Origin: Phlebotomus papatasi
Taxonomy: Eukaryota > Arthropoda > Insecta > Diptera > Psychodidae
DNA: 64,000 bases
Assembly (NCBI RefSeq): GCF_024763615.1
Contig: NC_077223.1
Span: 51,956,627-52,020,626, forward strand
Direction: 5' to 3'
The position numbers and the translations under genes are program-made. Shown piece after piece: positions 1-11,489 of this stretch. Below the pieces are notes generated by a model. It was not told the DNA's origin, made no database searches, and saw only the letters and a list, made by a program, of their open reading frames with translations. The stretch's first letter is position 1; each line of letters opens with the position of its first letter.

Positions 1-119
1 AAGATCAATAAATTTTCAACAGTTGGTAGAGTCCAAATCCAGCAATGACATATCCTTCAAAGTAATATAATTCTGTCAACTTAGAGAAGTTTTGGTTTGG
101 AGTACCACAAGCCTTTTGA

Positions 120-345
120 CACGCAAACTTCATCCGATTTAATCGTAGGTCCGATTAATCGAAAAATCGATTTTCGGTTAATCGATGTCGAATATTTCAA
201 AAACTATACTATGCTTTTTCTTTAAATTTTGGTATGTTGTAGCTGAAATCAAAACCTTTCCAATGATAGGTTGCACTCCTCCCTCGATGTTCCCTGACCT
301 GAGCTGTAATCAAAAATGTCTTGACCGGATTACGTTTTCGATGTA
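120..345. repeat. Diverged dispersed repeat, copy 1
   Basis: This stretch matches 45450-45690 over several blocks: ATCCGATTTAATCG with AATCGAAAAATCGATTTTC, then TATGTTGTAGCTGAAATC, then ACCTTTCCAATGATAGG and CCTCCCTCGATGTTCCCTGA. Both copies run in the same direction. I see no terminal repeat or coding content, so the family is not assigned; it is probably a fragment of a non-coding transposon. Confidence 0.55.
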
Positions 346-350
346 ATTTT

Positions 351-2574
351 TGATTATATGATTCATTCATTGTTCTCGCTGGGAATCTTGGACAATTTTA
401 AATTGGATCCAACATCCACTGAATCTGAACTCAAATTTACTGATGTGATAATTTTTATTTTGTATTTTATTGTATTCCCTACGATTTTAATTAAATTTGA
501 TAGTGAGCTACGAAACATGCTTATAGACAAGGTTAAATGCTTTAGACGATTTTTTCTGAAAACATTAAAAAAAATTCTAGTCTAAAATTACAAAGTGCAA
601 GAAAATCAAGAGAAGCCGCCCGTCTGACCAGGTAAATGTGGATTATAGCCTGAATTAACCCCTATCTTTCATACCTTACTTTTAAGAAGGTCCCATACAA
701 AATACCCCTTACCAAATATACATGAAGGACACTGCTTTGCGTTCATGGTGGTGAGTAGCGGAACTTCGAGAATTATGTCGCAGGCCGTGTTGCTCAACTG
801 TCAGTGACAAGATGGAATATTTTCCAGAAGATTTTATTTGTTTTTAAAATTTGCACAAAGATTGTGAGCGATTTTAGTGTTTTATTAATAATAACAAATA
901 TGCAGCGGTGCGTTTCGTGTAGAGAAGAGTATAGTGATTACAATGAATAAGTTTGCAACCTTGAAATACGTGTTTTTCTTTCATTTTCGTGAGTATTTTT
1001 AAGAGAAAACTTTTTTACACAATTGTTTTTGCTTTTCTAAAGTGTTAAATCGTTCATACTGGTTAATTAAAACATATCACTGTTTTTGTAGCTTCTATCG
1101 TTTGTATAAAATTCGGAAGTGACATCAGAATATGCAATTGGCAGTTTCGTTCCACCGCCATTGATGTATGTGGCAAAATGCAGTCTTTAATTTGGGCCCA
1201 TTCGGGCCTATTACTCGGATCTTGCCGATGAGGGCTAAAATAGTGCCTAAAGCTGGGTGTTAATTAATGGCTGAACGCTAGGTCCCCTTACCCTGTGTTA
1301 GACATGGAAGGCATAGGGGGAGGTGGGGCTACATTAATATACGATTTTTCCACACATTTATGAAGGAAGCTTAGTTTGTTTTGTAGAGTTAAATTACATT
1401 ACGTTTAAACCCAGTTTCCTTTATAAATATGTGAAAAACTCGAATATCGATGTTGCGCCACAGTTCAATGTATGTCCACCTTCCCCTATGATTCATATAA
1501 CCCAAGTATATCACAAGTTCTTAATTCACCATGGTAAAAAGTGGTTATTTTTTTTATTGGAAAAAAATAGAAGACTATCTTACAAAATCATTTTAAATAT
1601 GTCATAAAAATTGCTTTAGAAAAGTCCTTAAAATTTCTGATCAGTTAAAAAAAGTGCTCGTTACAATAATAACGTTAACGTATACTTAATATGGCTATAA
1701 GGTATGACTTTACCCTATAGCTTTTCAGAGATGATTTAATGTCGTTTGTTGACTCTATATGGAACCTTTTTTACGATTGGATGTAAAAAAAATATAACAA
1801 GAAAATTTCTAGAGCTTGATAATAAGATTTCAACGCAATGTTCTTCCCAATCCACCGTCAAATTCAATCCACTTTCGCGCATTTTCAGCAGCTTTTAATG
1901 AGAATTTCAGTGACATTATTAGAAGTGAAAGCTCTACAATAAACATTTTTTGTTGACTTGTTTTATCGATTCTGGGAAAGGTTATGGGTATGCTTCTCGG
2001 AAATTGAATTAGCTGCAGATATTAAGGAATTAGCGGCTTTAAAAATTGTAAGACATTGAGAGTTACGTATAGCTTTGAGCTTCATCAAAGCTTTATCGAA
2101 ATGACTGAATAAAATTCCTCATTCCATGATTGAATTTCATACATGTTGTCTTCTATCAAGCTAATTGCTACCAATAAATTCCAAATGAATTTACCATCTG
2201 AGCAAAATTGCTGTGATGATAAAATTCATGGCCCCAATTTTGCACGGGAAAATTTATTGGGTATTTAAAATAGAGGGGAGTCAAAATTGAATTATTCAAT
2301 TTTAGGGAAAGAGGAAGTTTGTCTTCGGCACAGCTTTTGTTGAACTTTTGGCGAGGAAAATTGGGGCCGCGTTTTGGGTGGCGAATGGTGAAAAATCACA
2401 TGAAGGTGGGTTGAGAGATTTATTGAAAAAGTCACACTTTAATCCTTCTCGGCTGAGAAAATGAATCATAAATTTTCATTTATCATCTCTACATGGGTTT
2501 TTTTTTCTAATGCGAAGAAACGGAAAAGCGTTGAGGGACAATAATGAGGTTAGAGGGACAATTTAGAAAAATTC
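351..2574. other. No gene recognised
   Basis: AT-rich sequence. The only longer open frame (358-585, plus) gives a hydrophobic, Ile/Leu/Phe-rich peptide of the kind AT-rich DNA yields by chance, so it is not called. The stretch 600-1000 is slightly less AT-rich and contains a donor-like GTGAGT near 750, but no exon could be framed around it. If the minus-strand gene at 3953 ends at 2575, this region would be its 3' flank. Confidence 0.4.
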
Positions 2575-2747
2575 TCATCTTTTATAGAAATTTTCGTTTT
2601 GACCTTCCTTCAGTTCGACAAATGATATTCTCTTTCGGAGATAGGCCGTATCCATTGACGCACGGAAATCATCCCAATTTGAGAATGTTTGGCAAACTTT
2701 CTCAAAAGTGGACTCATCAGGGTGAAATGACACTTTGAAGAGGGTGG
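2575..2747 (-). CDS. Possible terminal exon of the minus-strand gene starting at 3953
   Basis: On the minus strand an open frame with coding-like codon use runs to a TGA at 2577-2575; its peptide includes ESTFEKVCQTFSNWDDF and RKRISFVELKEGQNENF. A possible acceptor (CGCAAAG before CCACC, first base 2747) would join it in phase to the donor at 3701, giving a protein of about 141 residues. The frame stays open further upstream, so the acceptor may lie elsewhere or the exon may belong to another transcript. I do not recognise the protein. This is inference from open frame and splice phase. Confidence 0.3.
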
Positions 2748-3700
2748 CTTTGCGAAAGAATTGCTGTATGAGTACGATGAGAACCTTTCTCTTATTTCAC
2801 TATTCTATGAAATTGAAACTTTCTTTTCTCTATATATTACGGAGAAATTTTCTTTTATTGGTTTTGGATCGTTTTCCTTGATACTCAATCCTTTCCTACT
2901 CAAGAGCTTTTAACGAGCATTTGTCGAGAGTTCTCCATGTCTTTCTTTCATTCATTTCTTTCATTTTGGTTCACATCTACAGAACATTAATTAGCAAAGT
3001 TCACAGGAAAGCTTGAAAGCTATTCAAGTGGAATTGCCGAAAAGGAGAACGCCTTGCTTAATAGATGTAATAGAAACTAATTGGTTAGTTTATTAGTGAT
3101 TAAATTTAGCAGAAACATCACAGAATTATTTACACATGATATTCTGCTTATATTTTCTAGTCTGGTGTATTATAATAGAATTATTAAGATTTTTATATGT
3201 TTAAAGGTGCACAGTGCGCATGCAAATAAAAAGTTCTCTCAAAAAAGCTTGCAGAAGATTGGCCAGTGTCTTGCTAAATTTGGTTAGTAAAAATGAAAAT
3301 TTTTAAATAGGGAAATATTTGTGGCAAACGGCAAGGTTCAGAAGTTATGAACCATTTAAATTTTTTACTGACAATTTTGGATTATTTCGACCACTCAGAA
3401 TATAAAACACCTCGATTTTTTTTTACAAAAATCGTTTTATTCGCTTTTTGGATACTTCTTTATACCCTCTACCTTCACTGTGAATATTATACTTGAAAGA
3501 TAATTATTTTCAAAATTATAGATATTTTAAATTTCAAAAATCATATATTCTGTATGTAAAATCTTAGCTTCAAATTGCTCTCATGTAAAATTTGCCTACT
3601 GCAAGTTATTCGTTTCTTATTCTGAGCGGTCGATCTACTAACCAATCTGAAGTTTTTATTTATCAAATTTGCTAATTTTGTAAGCCCTAATGGGACTCAC

Positions 3701-3953
3701 CTAAATAAAATTCAAAAATTCTAAAGGAAAAATGGGGAACTGCTGTTTCCACTTTTATTTCAACTTCATGAGAGTTAACTGTCCACGGCGACTGATGCTC
3801 ACTCACTGAAGTACTGATATTAATTGCCATAAGCAACAAGAGCACCATATATATAACAACCTTCAGCACCCACCTTGGGATGGTAGGGGTTGGGCGTGTG
3901 AAAGGAAGAAAGGATTTGGATTGGTGGGATACAGCCGTCGAAAGGGTTGACAT
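3701..3953 (-). CDS. First exon of a signal-anchored or secreted protein, unknown family
   Basis: An ATG at 3953 opens a minus-strand frame with mixed, coding-like codons. A polar N-terminus rich in Ser, Thr and Pro (about residues 1-27) is followed by a hydrophobic segment (VVIYMVLLLLMAINI, about 32-46) and then a charged region with HEVEIKVETAVPHF. The hydrophobic stretch could be a type II anchor or an internal signal sequence, placing the rest outside the cell or in the secretory lumen. The exon ends at a good donor, TTTAG followed by GTGAGT, in phase 1. The frame would otherwise stop 15 bases later, which favours splicing. The candidate second exon is 2747-2575. No family recognised; chance ORF is the alternative. 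Confidence 0.45.
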
Positions 3954-4132
3954 GTGTCGAATAGGCTGTACGCTCTACAATTTATTGACTAAAACTAGTT
4001 TTTTTTCTTTACAAAATCATGGCGAAGAAAACTTTGGGAAATGTTTTAACTCTCATTATTTTTTGGATTGCTCTAATTTTTAACCCCTCAAGAACTTTTT
4101 TTTTAAATATTTTAACCCCCTCTAATTAATGA

Positions 4133-4834
4133 CCCCAGTTCTGAGACCAAGATTAAGATCAAAATTTCGAGCTGTCAAATATTTCCAAGATCAAGATTTC
4201 ATATTCTGACGCGAAGCATTTATAGAAATTAAAATGTCTTAGCTAAGCACCAAGATTTCATGATTTTCCACACTTAACGAAACGTCACTTCTGACAATAT
4301 GTTCATTTCCCTGTTGAATTTCTAGAATTTTCGTCATATAAATTGGGAAAATTAATCATAGTCTGTAATACATAATAATATGAGAGGCCATAATAATAGG
4401 GAATGCAAAAAAAAACTTGTGACATGTGATAAACCCTGAAATGCTTATGCAAGATGTAATTCTTTTCCAGGTATTTTCAAACCTAGGTCAAACACAGTAT
4501 TTTTCACAGTAATCCTCTTCTTGTATCATTTCTTATAGAAATATTCCTCATCAAGAACGATTTCCGCATGAAACTCTTCAAATTGTTAAGATTTAGAAAA
4601 TTTCAAGCATCTTCGAGAGGTTCTTGGAATTATTTCAATAAAACAAGAAATTTGACATCTTGAAATCTTGAAATATTGGTTCTAGAATTACAGATCTTGA
4701 TATCCACGCGGTTTGTGTCTTAGATTTTAAGATTCCAAAACAATTGACAGATTTGACATCTTGATCTTGATTTTTTGATTTCAGAATACTAAAATCTTGA
4801 AATTTTTTTGATCTTGATCTCGGAATTTAGGCCC
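4133..4834 (-). mobile_element. TIR element of the 8343-9403 family, internally deleted copy
   Basis: Both ends match the full-length copy at 8343-9403 in reverse orientation: the left end reads CAGTTCTGAGACCAAG and the right end GATCTTGATCTCGGAATTTA. Shared inner blocks include CTTAACGAAACGTCACTTCT. The copy is about 700 bp, so roughly a third of the full element is missing. No open frame. Confidence 0.7.
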
Positions 4835-6751
4835 TTATTTAGAAAATACAATTGCAATATTGATGAGTATCCATTTGGCTGATACTGAGTCCATAGATCA
4901 AACTGTTGGAGATATCGACTTAAGATTTGCGAGGAACCCCCTACCCCCTATCACCTGATAGTTGAAGACTGGAAGAGGTTTTCTTTCGAAATTGAGAATG
5001 ACATTTAAGAATTGAAAATGAATTCACATTTTTTACAAAATAATGATAACAACAACAACAAAAATTATAAGATTTCCTGTTCATTTTATGTAGTATTTTT
5101 TCTGGAAAAAAAATCCGGTTATACAGGGAGACAGGAAGAAAAATACTGAGAAATACAAAATATAAACAAGGTAGCGATTACATCCTGTATATTATAAATT
5201 TATAGATTTTGCTTAAGAACTCTTAGGGCAAGGATAAATATGTATGAAGTGGGATTTTTTTTCTTTTGTGCAACAAGGAAAAGAAGAGAAATGTATGCTG
5301 CTCCGGAATAAACATAAAGGAAAGGGATATGGTCGGTAGAAAAGAGCTGTGGCAGCTCGTGACTTGACATTTTTATGAATGAAAATGTGGAAAATATTCC
5401 TCATCCACGCGAAAATTGAATGGAAAAAATATAACATCGTGCGTGCTTTCAAAAGCTCATGGCATGAAGAAAAGTTCTCAATAGCAAGTCAAATAGCATC
5501 AAGAAACATATTTACAATCGTATAGAAATTAATTAGAATAAATTATTCTTTTGCTATTTAGTGGAAAAAATAGCTTAGATCGGAATTTATTATTTTTTTT
5601 CAGTGAAAAATCTTTTTGTTCAGTAAAAAGTAAAAAATGATTTTGAAATATAACTATTTACTATTTTATTTACTATTTTCTGGGCATTAACAATTTATAA
5701 TTTCCGAAAAACGAAATTAAATATTTACTGATCAATCTTATCAAAATACTACCTAATTTGCTGCAGCCTTACTTTTACATTACCAATTAGGCAGATTATT
5801 CAGAACCATCCACGGCCATGTGGAACATGAATTAAGAAATTCACCAAAGCTCTAATGTAGCATCAAAACACCTCGCTGTTATTTGACTTTTTCCAGCAAT
5901 ACAAGAAGAACGTGGTGGAAGTTGGAAAATGTTCGTGTACGTAGAGGAAAATTTAATCAAAGCTCATGATGGCACTCTGACAGAACAGATCCATGTTTTA
6001 TGCAAATTTCATCCGCGAGTTCTTCCCAATTCCAGTAGAAAAGCACCCCGTATTTGTACGCACATGCCAAAATATTCTATTTTTCATCGCAATTTTTCAT
6101 TCATCTGCCCCAGATATTACGTTCTATTGTGTATGCACACTTTTTCGCATGTTATTATCCTGTCTGTTTATTCCATCATTCGCTTTTCAAGAGACTGCTG
6201 TGAGCAGGACTTTCACGAGGAGGAAGACATGAATTGGCTTTAGTGGAGTAATTTTCCCATTTGTCGCATTAAATTTTCCACATTTTCCATGAGGAGCAAA
6301 AAGCATTTCATTTGGTTTAATACAGGAAAACATTTTTATGCCAAAATAGATTTAATACCAAAGGAAAAAAATATTTTATATAGTACGATTTTATGAAATA
6401 AGTTCATAGAGAAAAAAGGAAGGGAAAGTGTCATAATGCGAAACGCTCGAATTTGCGACTTACGTGTGATTATGTCAAAAGTATTTTCTCTATTTTCTCA
6501 CTATTTACCGTTTACACCGGTTCACAAAAAAATCGAGCTGATCCGATTCGATCGGATCGGATTTGAACCGAGCCATCTCTCGGCTTATAGTAAGTGTGTC
6601 CAGTACATTAGGTTAACTCTACGTGTAGGTGTGCTTTTTAACAATTTCACATACTTTTATTATAAATTAATAAAACCCTATTAATTTTTACTGCTAAATC
6701 ATATATTTATGTTTTATAAAGTCTACCTAAACTAATTTTTCCAGGCAAAAG
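4835..6751. other. No gene recognised
   Basis: AT-rich spacer. Overlapping open frames at 5929-6243 (plus) and 5213-5452 (minus) show no domain, splice context or codon bias and are treated as chance. Near 4905-4960 a short block (GAGATATCGACTTA, then a C-rich run) resembles the start of the repeats at 15080 and 16950. Around 6545-6570 the minus strand has a box-B-like GGTTCAAATCC, but no convincing tRNA fold surrounds it. Confidence 0.4.
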
Positions 6752-6935
6752 CCTCAATTCTGAGATCAAGTTCATGATAAAAATGACTAGCTGTCAAAAA
6801 TGTCTAAAATCAAGATTTGATATTCTGGCGCGTTGAAGTTGTGGAACATATTGTGTCTCAGCTAAGAATCAAGAAATCAAGGTCATCCGTACACTTAACG
6901 AAACATCATCGTTGTCAAAAGATTTTATGGTTTTT
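6752..6935 (-). mobile_element. Truncated copy of the 8343-9403 element family
   Basis: Begins with the family terminus GCCTCAATTCTGAGATCAAG and keeps the inner blocks TCAAGATTTGATATTCTG and ACACTTAACGAAACATCA. Matching stops near 6935, so one end is lost. Confidence 0.6.
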
Positions 6936-7137
6936 CTGATTTTGTCACTTGTATCATCAAAGAAAGCAAGAAAATTGATTATTCTGAAGTATTTCTAAAA
7001 TGAAAGTTAACTAAAATAAATCAGTGCTGGAAAGTCGGAGGGTAAGAAGACAAAAGAAAGATGAATTATTGAAAAAAATCGGTCCTAAGAGCCATAACCC
7101 CACATTTCAGAATACATTCCAAGTCCAACTGAAGAAG

Positions 7138-7312
7138 TCAGAAAGAAAATATTTGTCCCCAATGGGGTTGAAGTTCTTCCTGGAGGTTCACATCAAATGC
7201 TTCGATTTTCATGTATTCTGATGATTCCCCTCCAGTACTGCCGATTTTAGCGGAAAGCAGATTCAGACGCCGTAAAATGATCAGAAATGTTTAGGCAGGG
7301 GTTCACGATATT
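7138..7312 (-). pseudogene. Possible decayed coding fragment
   Basis: Two consecutive minus-strand reading frames look coding but are offset by one base near 7250. The upstream part reads NPCLNISDHFTASESAF and the downstream part GGESSEYMKIEAFDVNLQEE before a stop at 7138. The combination suggests a frameshifted remnant rather than a working exon. No family recognised; a chance pair of short frames remains possible. Confidence 0.2.
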
Positions 7313-8342
7313 GTAAAATCATTAAAATCCTAAAACAGGACATCAAAAATTAAAATTCGATGAAAAATAAAAAAAATAATAATCCACCTATCTTTCTGCT
7401 GTTTGAGAAGTAATAGCTCGTGCCGGAGCCAAATGAAGAATAAATTTTCCGTTTTTAATCAATTTAGCAGCAAACAAAAGTACTTACTAAACTTCACTAT
7501 TAATTTTTGTAATAAGAAAAAACTAAAATCTTTCACCAAAAACTTAAAAAAAAGTAATATTTAATTAAATAAAATGTAATTTCCACTGAGAAATCATTAG
7601 TTGCAAAGTATTTACATAAAAAACTTGGCGGTTCTGCTTCCTGTTCGTGATTGTATCTCCCGGAAACCACCAACGAAAAACCCATTGTAACAATTTGTCA
7701 AATTTATTTGCATTTTCCAAAAAGACACATTATATTCGTTCCTTGAAAAAACATAATGAAAGTGCCGCTCCATAAATTTAACGCCCCTAACCATCATCGT
7801 GTCTATTCAAATTATTGAAATATGAAATAAATTTTCACTCCTTTTTCATTGCTTCGCATAAAAGAGCCCAGCGACACAATTTTCCACTGAATTCTCTAGA
7901 GAAAAATAATACGATTTTCATGACAAAAAGGGGCTCATGAAAATTCACATAGAAAGATATAAAAGAAAATATTGTTATTTTTATTGAATTTACATGAACA
8001 ATTTTCGGAATAATTTCACAATTTGAGTCAAGAAGAAGAACATCAAGAAAAAAATGAAGAAGAAAAACTGGATTTCACTTCATAAATACAAAAATCAAAG
8101 ATTAGATTAAATGTATTTAACATTTAGTAAACCTTCAATAGATTGTTGTCATCAAATCCAGCAGAATGTCCTGCATTTCTTACCACAAATTGACATCCAT
8201 CAAAGTGCATGCGAAGGTCACCACGTCTGAAAATGCAAAATAAAACATAAAATCATAAACTGTGGAAAAAGACAATAAAAACGGAATTCTGCATAGTGCT
8301 CAAAATTTCGTATTCTTTTCGAAATCAGTCTATCAGAGAATA
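7313..8342. other. No gene recognised
   Basis: AT-rich spacer with no supportable ORF, splice signals or repeat structure, ending at the TA target duplicate (8341-8342) of the next element. Confidence 0.4.
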
Positions 8343-9403
8343 TGGCCTCAATTCTTAGATCAAGATCAAGGCCAAGATCAAGAAAATTTCAAGATTTTGG
8401 TATTCTGAAATCAAAAAATCAAGATCAAAGTGTCAAATTTGTCAAATGCCTTGAAATCTTGAAATCCAAGACACAAACCGTGTGGATATCAAGATTTGCA
8501 ATTCTGAAACCAATATTTCAAGATTTCAAGACGCCAAATTTCTTGTTTTCTTGAAATAATTTCAAGAACCTCAAGGAGGTGCTTGGAATTTTCAAGATCT
8601 TAACAATTTGAAGAGTTTTATACGGAAATGACTCCTGATGAGGAATATTTCCATAAGAAATGATACAAAAAGAGAATCACTATGAATAATACTGCGTTTG
8701 ATCTTGTAATTTAATGGAAATTGTACATATTTCTAAACGTTCGTATTGAAGTGAAACATCCTGAGAATACTTCCAAAAGAATCACATCTTGCATATGCAT
8801 TTCAAGGTTTATCACAGGCTAGTCCCGGGCAAGTGGCCTTCAAAGTTGAAGCTAATTTCTTACTTTCACATATAAATTCGTATGGGAATTTTTCTGCACT
8901 CGTGAGCGTTATGCTAAATATTTAAAAAGTGAGAAGTTTTTCCGTATTATAAGATACCTTTCCGTATGAAGGGATAAATATACTAAATTTTTATTTAAAT
9001 AAATTTTTTCCTTGGAGCACTGTGAGCTGAGTCCGAGATAAATTTGGGAATTGGCTTCAAATATCTCCATATAAAAAGGCCAACTTGCCAGGCGCTTGAT
9101 CACAGGTCACAAGTTTGCTTTGTACTTTCTATATTCCTGTTTATGGCCTCTAATTTATTCTTTAATACGTCCTATAATTCATTCTCCTAATTTATATGGC
9201 GAAATTTCAACAAATTACAAAGAGAACTAAAGATATTTATCAGAAGTGACGTTTCGTTAAATGTGGAAAATCTTGAAATCTTGGTTCTTAGCTAAGGCAA
9301 TTTAAGTTCTATAAATTCTTCTCGTCAGAATATAAAATTTTGATTTTGGAAATATTTGAAAGCTTGAAATTTTGATCTTAACCCTGGTCTCAGAATTGAG
9401 GCT
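8343..9403 (+). mobile_element. TA-flanked TIR element, full-length non-autonomous copy (1061 bp)
   Basis: The ends are inverted repeats, GGCCTCAATTCTTAGA on the left and the complement of GCCTCAATTCTGAGAC on the right, and both are flanked by TA (8341-8342 and 9404-9405). The interior lacks a usable frame but is full of short subterminal motifs (TCAAGATTTCAAGAT and its complement), as in transposase-binding arrays. A TA duplication and short TIRs point to the Tc1/mariner group, which is inference. Related copies are at 4133-4834 and 6752-6935. Confidence 0.75.
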
Positions 9404-9610
9404 TATATCTCTAAACCGGTTTGGAGAAATTTGACATCTTTGGAAAAAGGTCTTGGAATTTCAGATTATGTATAAATTATTTACGACCGACAAAGACCGA
9501 TTGTAAACCGATAATTATATTTTGTCTTGAATTAAATTCTAATCCCTTTTGGAAAAACTTTAAAAAAATTTATTATTTAGGTTCAATTCGTTTGCTAACC
9601 GATAGACTTA

Positions 9611-9858
9611 TGGTTTCGGCACACTTTTTCGATCAAGAAAATTTCGCAAAAATGAAATTCACAACTTTTTCTCTCTCAAACGGTTTGCTTATGTTTATCT
9701 ATTTTTTTCCACTCAAAATTCGATTGAACTAAATTAAATTTGGTGTGATGTTTAAAAGAAGAAGAAGAGTGCGAAAGAGTAGGATAGACTAATGCAAACA
9801 ATTTTGCAAAAGAAAAGGATGTGGATTTCGATTTCATGAAATTTTCTTGGCCTTGTCA
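9611..9858. mobile_element. TTA-flanked MITE (Harbinger-like), copy 1
   Basis: 248 bp between duplicated TTA trinucleotides (9608-9610 and 9859-9861). The left end TGGTTTCGGCACAC matches the better-preserved TGGCTCCGGCACACC of the copy at 10679. Shared inner blocks are GAAAATTTC, AGAAGAAGAAGAGTGCGA and a matching subterminal copy near 9825-9850. A three-base TWA duplication is typical of PIF/Harbinger elements, hence the class. No coding capacity. Confidence 0.7.
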
Positions 9859-9861
9859 TTA

Positions 9862-10505
9862 TAAGTGAAAAAAAAACGTTACAAAAAGATCGAACATTGG
9901 CTTTTCATCACGAGTTTAACCACTAAATGACTTGTTAATTATGTGCAAATAACGTATATGCATTATTTTGCACTTGTTAATTATATGCAACTTTTGGGAT
10001 ATAGCAACTAATAAGTCACGAGTTCGCGCATTCTGCAAAGCTCCTTTCCTTTATCATACCTTTTCTGATCATATTGTTCTATCATCTTCTCACTCTCTGA
10101 TTTGACCACTTTATTTGATAGTTATATAGCGAATTTTCAGTCAAGTCATATTACGTAGTATACGGAACTTTCATAGATATAAAAGTTTTAATTAAAAGGT
10201 GTAAATGATATGAGAAAACTCATATCCGTATTTTCTCAATTTCCACACGATAAAGGGTTTTATTAAAAATATTTTCTGCAACTGCATACATTTTATTGCA
10301 AAAGTAGTTGAATAGCATAGAGTTTGCAACACTTTTCAGTGCAATTTTGTCTGATAAAATTGAAACGTTCCTACATATATGAGGAATTCCAAGAGTTTCC
10401 TCTATTTTGCGCTTTTCTCGTTATATAAAACATTTTTTTTCGAAAAAGTTTAAAAAAATCTTACGATTGAATTGTTATCACTAAAATTGTAGAATGTGAA
10501 ATTTA
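9862..10505. other. No gene recognised
   Basis: AT-rich spacer. A short repeated phrase (CTTGTTAATTATGTGCAA and CTTGTTAATTATATGCAA, 9931-9991) is present. Nothing else supportable. Confidence 0.4.
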
Positions 10506-10570
10506 TGTAAGGGAAAGCGCGCTACCTTTGAACGACTCAAGCTTCGAATAACTCATTTATTTTATGTAAG
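10506..10570 (+). mobile_element. Half-arm fragment of the 43687-43886 MITE family
   Basis: The sequence AAGGGAAAG followed by CTACCTTTGAACGACTCAAG and CTTCGAATAA matches one arm of the palindromic MITE at 43687-43886. The opposite arm is absent, so this is a fragment. Confidence 0.5.
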
Positions 10571-10678
10571 ATATTTCAAAAAGGTCTCCGAAAATTAGGT
10601 CCAAATGGCTGAATTTTAAAGATTTTTAAATGAAAATTTTAGAAAATATAGTTAAAGTGTTGTCCTTTTATATCCTTA

Positions 10679-11179
10679 TGGCTCCGGCACACCATTTAGA
10701 TCAGGAAAATTTCATGAAGTCGAAATTCGCATCCCTTTCTTTCTCACATGTTTTGCGTATGACTATCTCATTCTTTCGCATACCAAATTCGATTGAGCTA
10801 AATTGAATTTATTGTGATGTTTAAAAGAAGAAGAAGAGTGCGAGAGAATGAGATATATATAAGGTAAAGTACCCTTTATTCGATCGGTTCCTCTATTCGA
10901 CCGGTAGATTTATTTATTCAATTTAATTATATTTGCTATAATATTTTGTGTATGATCTAACATTAATAGGTCAATTATTCTTTAAATAATACGAATCAGT
11001 GACAAATTCATAGAAATTGATGAAATTCACCATCAAATATTCAAAAATTGACCCACCGGTCGAATAGAGGAACCCGGTCGAGTAAGGGTACTTTACCTTA
11101 TTCAAAGCATGTGAGAAAGAAAGGGATTCGAATTTCAACTTCATGAAATTTTCCTGAACTAAAAGATGTGCCGGAGCCA
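10679..11179. mobile_element. TTA-flanked MITE (Harbinger-like), copy 2, carrying a nested insertion
   Basis: The termini TGGCTCCGGCACACC and the complement of TGGCTCCGGCACATC are flanked by TTA on both sides (10676-10678 and 11180-11182). This is the clearest copy in the window and defines the family ends. The inverted arms extend through AGGAAAATTTCATGAAGT. A second element (10861-11099) is inserted in the middle; without it the copy would be about 260 bp, like its relatives. Confidence 0.8.
10861..11099. mobile_element. Palindromic MITE nested in the 10679-11179 element
   Basis: 239 bp with long inverted ends: AAGGTAAAGTACCCTTTATT on the left against AAGGTAAAGTACCCTTACTC on the right, both followed by copies of GGTTCCTCTATTCGACCGGT. 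The host duplication is ambiguous because the left flank is a run of AT. Host sequence continues on either side as in the other MITE copies, which shows that this one inserted second. Confidence 0.75.
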
Positions 11180-11489
11180 TTAAGAATTTAAATAAAAATA
11201 AAAATTCATTATTCTGAAAAAAAATATTATACAAAATAATAGAGTTTTCCAGTTTTTCCACCTACGTAAAAACGTAGAAAAGTAGAGAAGTAGAGATTTT
11301 AAACAAACTAGAACGTGTGGCAAAATGTCTAAGTTTTTGCATAATGTCTAAAATCGTGGCATTTATACAGCTCTAAAAATTAAACACAATGTTGAACACA
11401 TTTTTTAACTTTCTCCTCGTTGTTTTCGTGTACATTTCACTTTCTCCACATTGTTTTCGCACATGAATTTCAAATATTTTTACATTATA

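Noticed and set aside
358..585. 75-codon hydrophobic frame
   Set aside because: Composition typical of chance frames in AT-rich DNA and no context.
5929..6243. 104-codon plus-strand frame
   Set aside because: A second frame overlaps it, and there are no splice sites, domains or codon bias.
6508..6610. Box-B-like GGTTCAAATCC on the minus strand
   Set aside because: No A box at proper spacing and no foldable arms.
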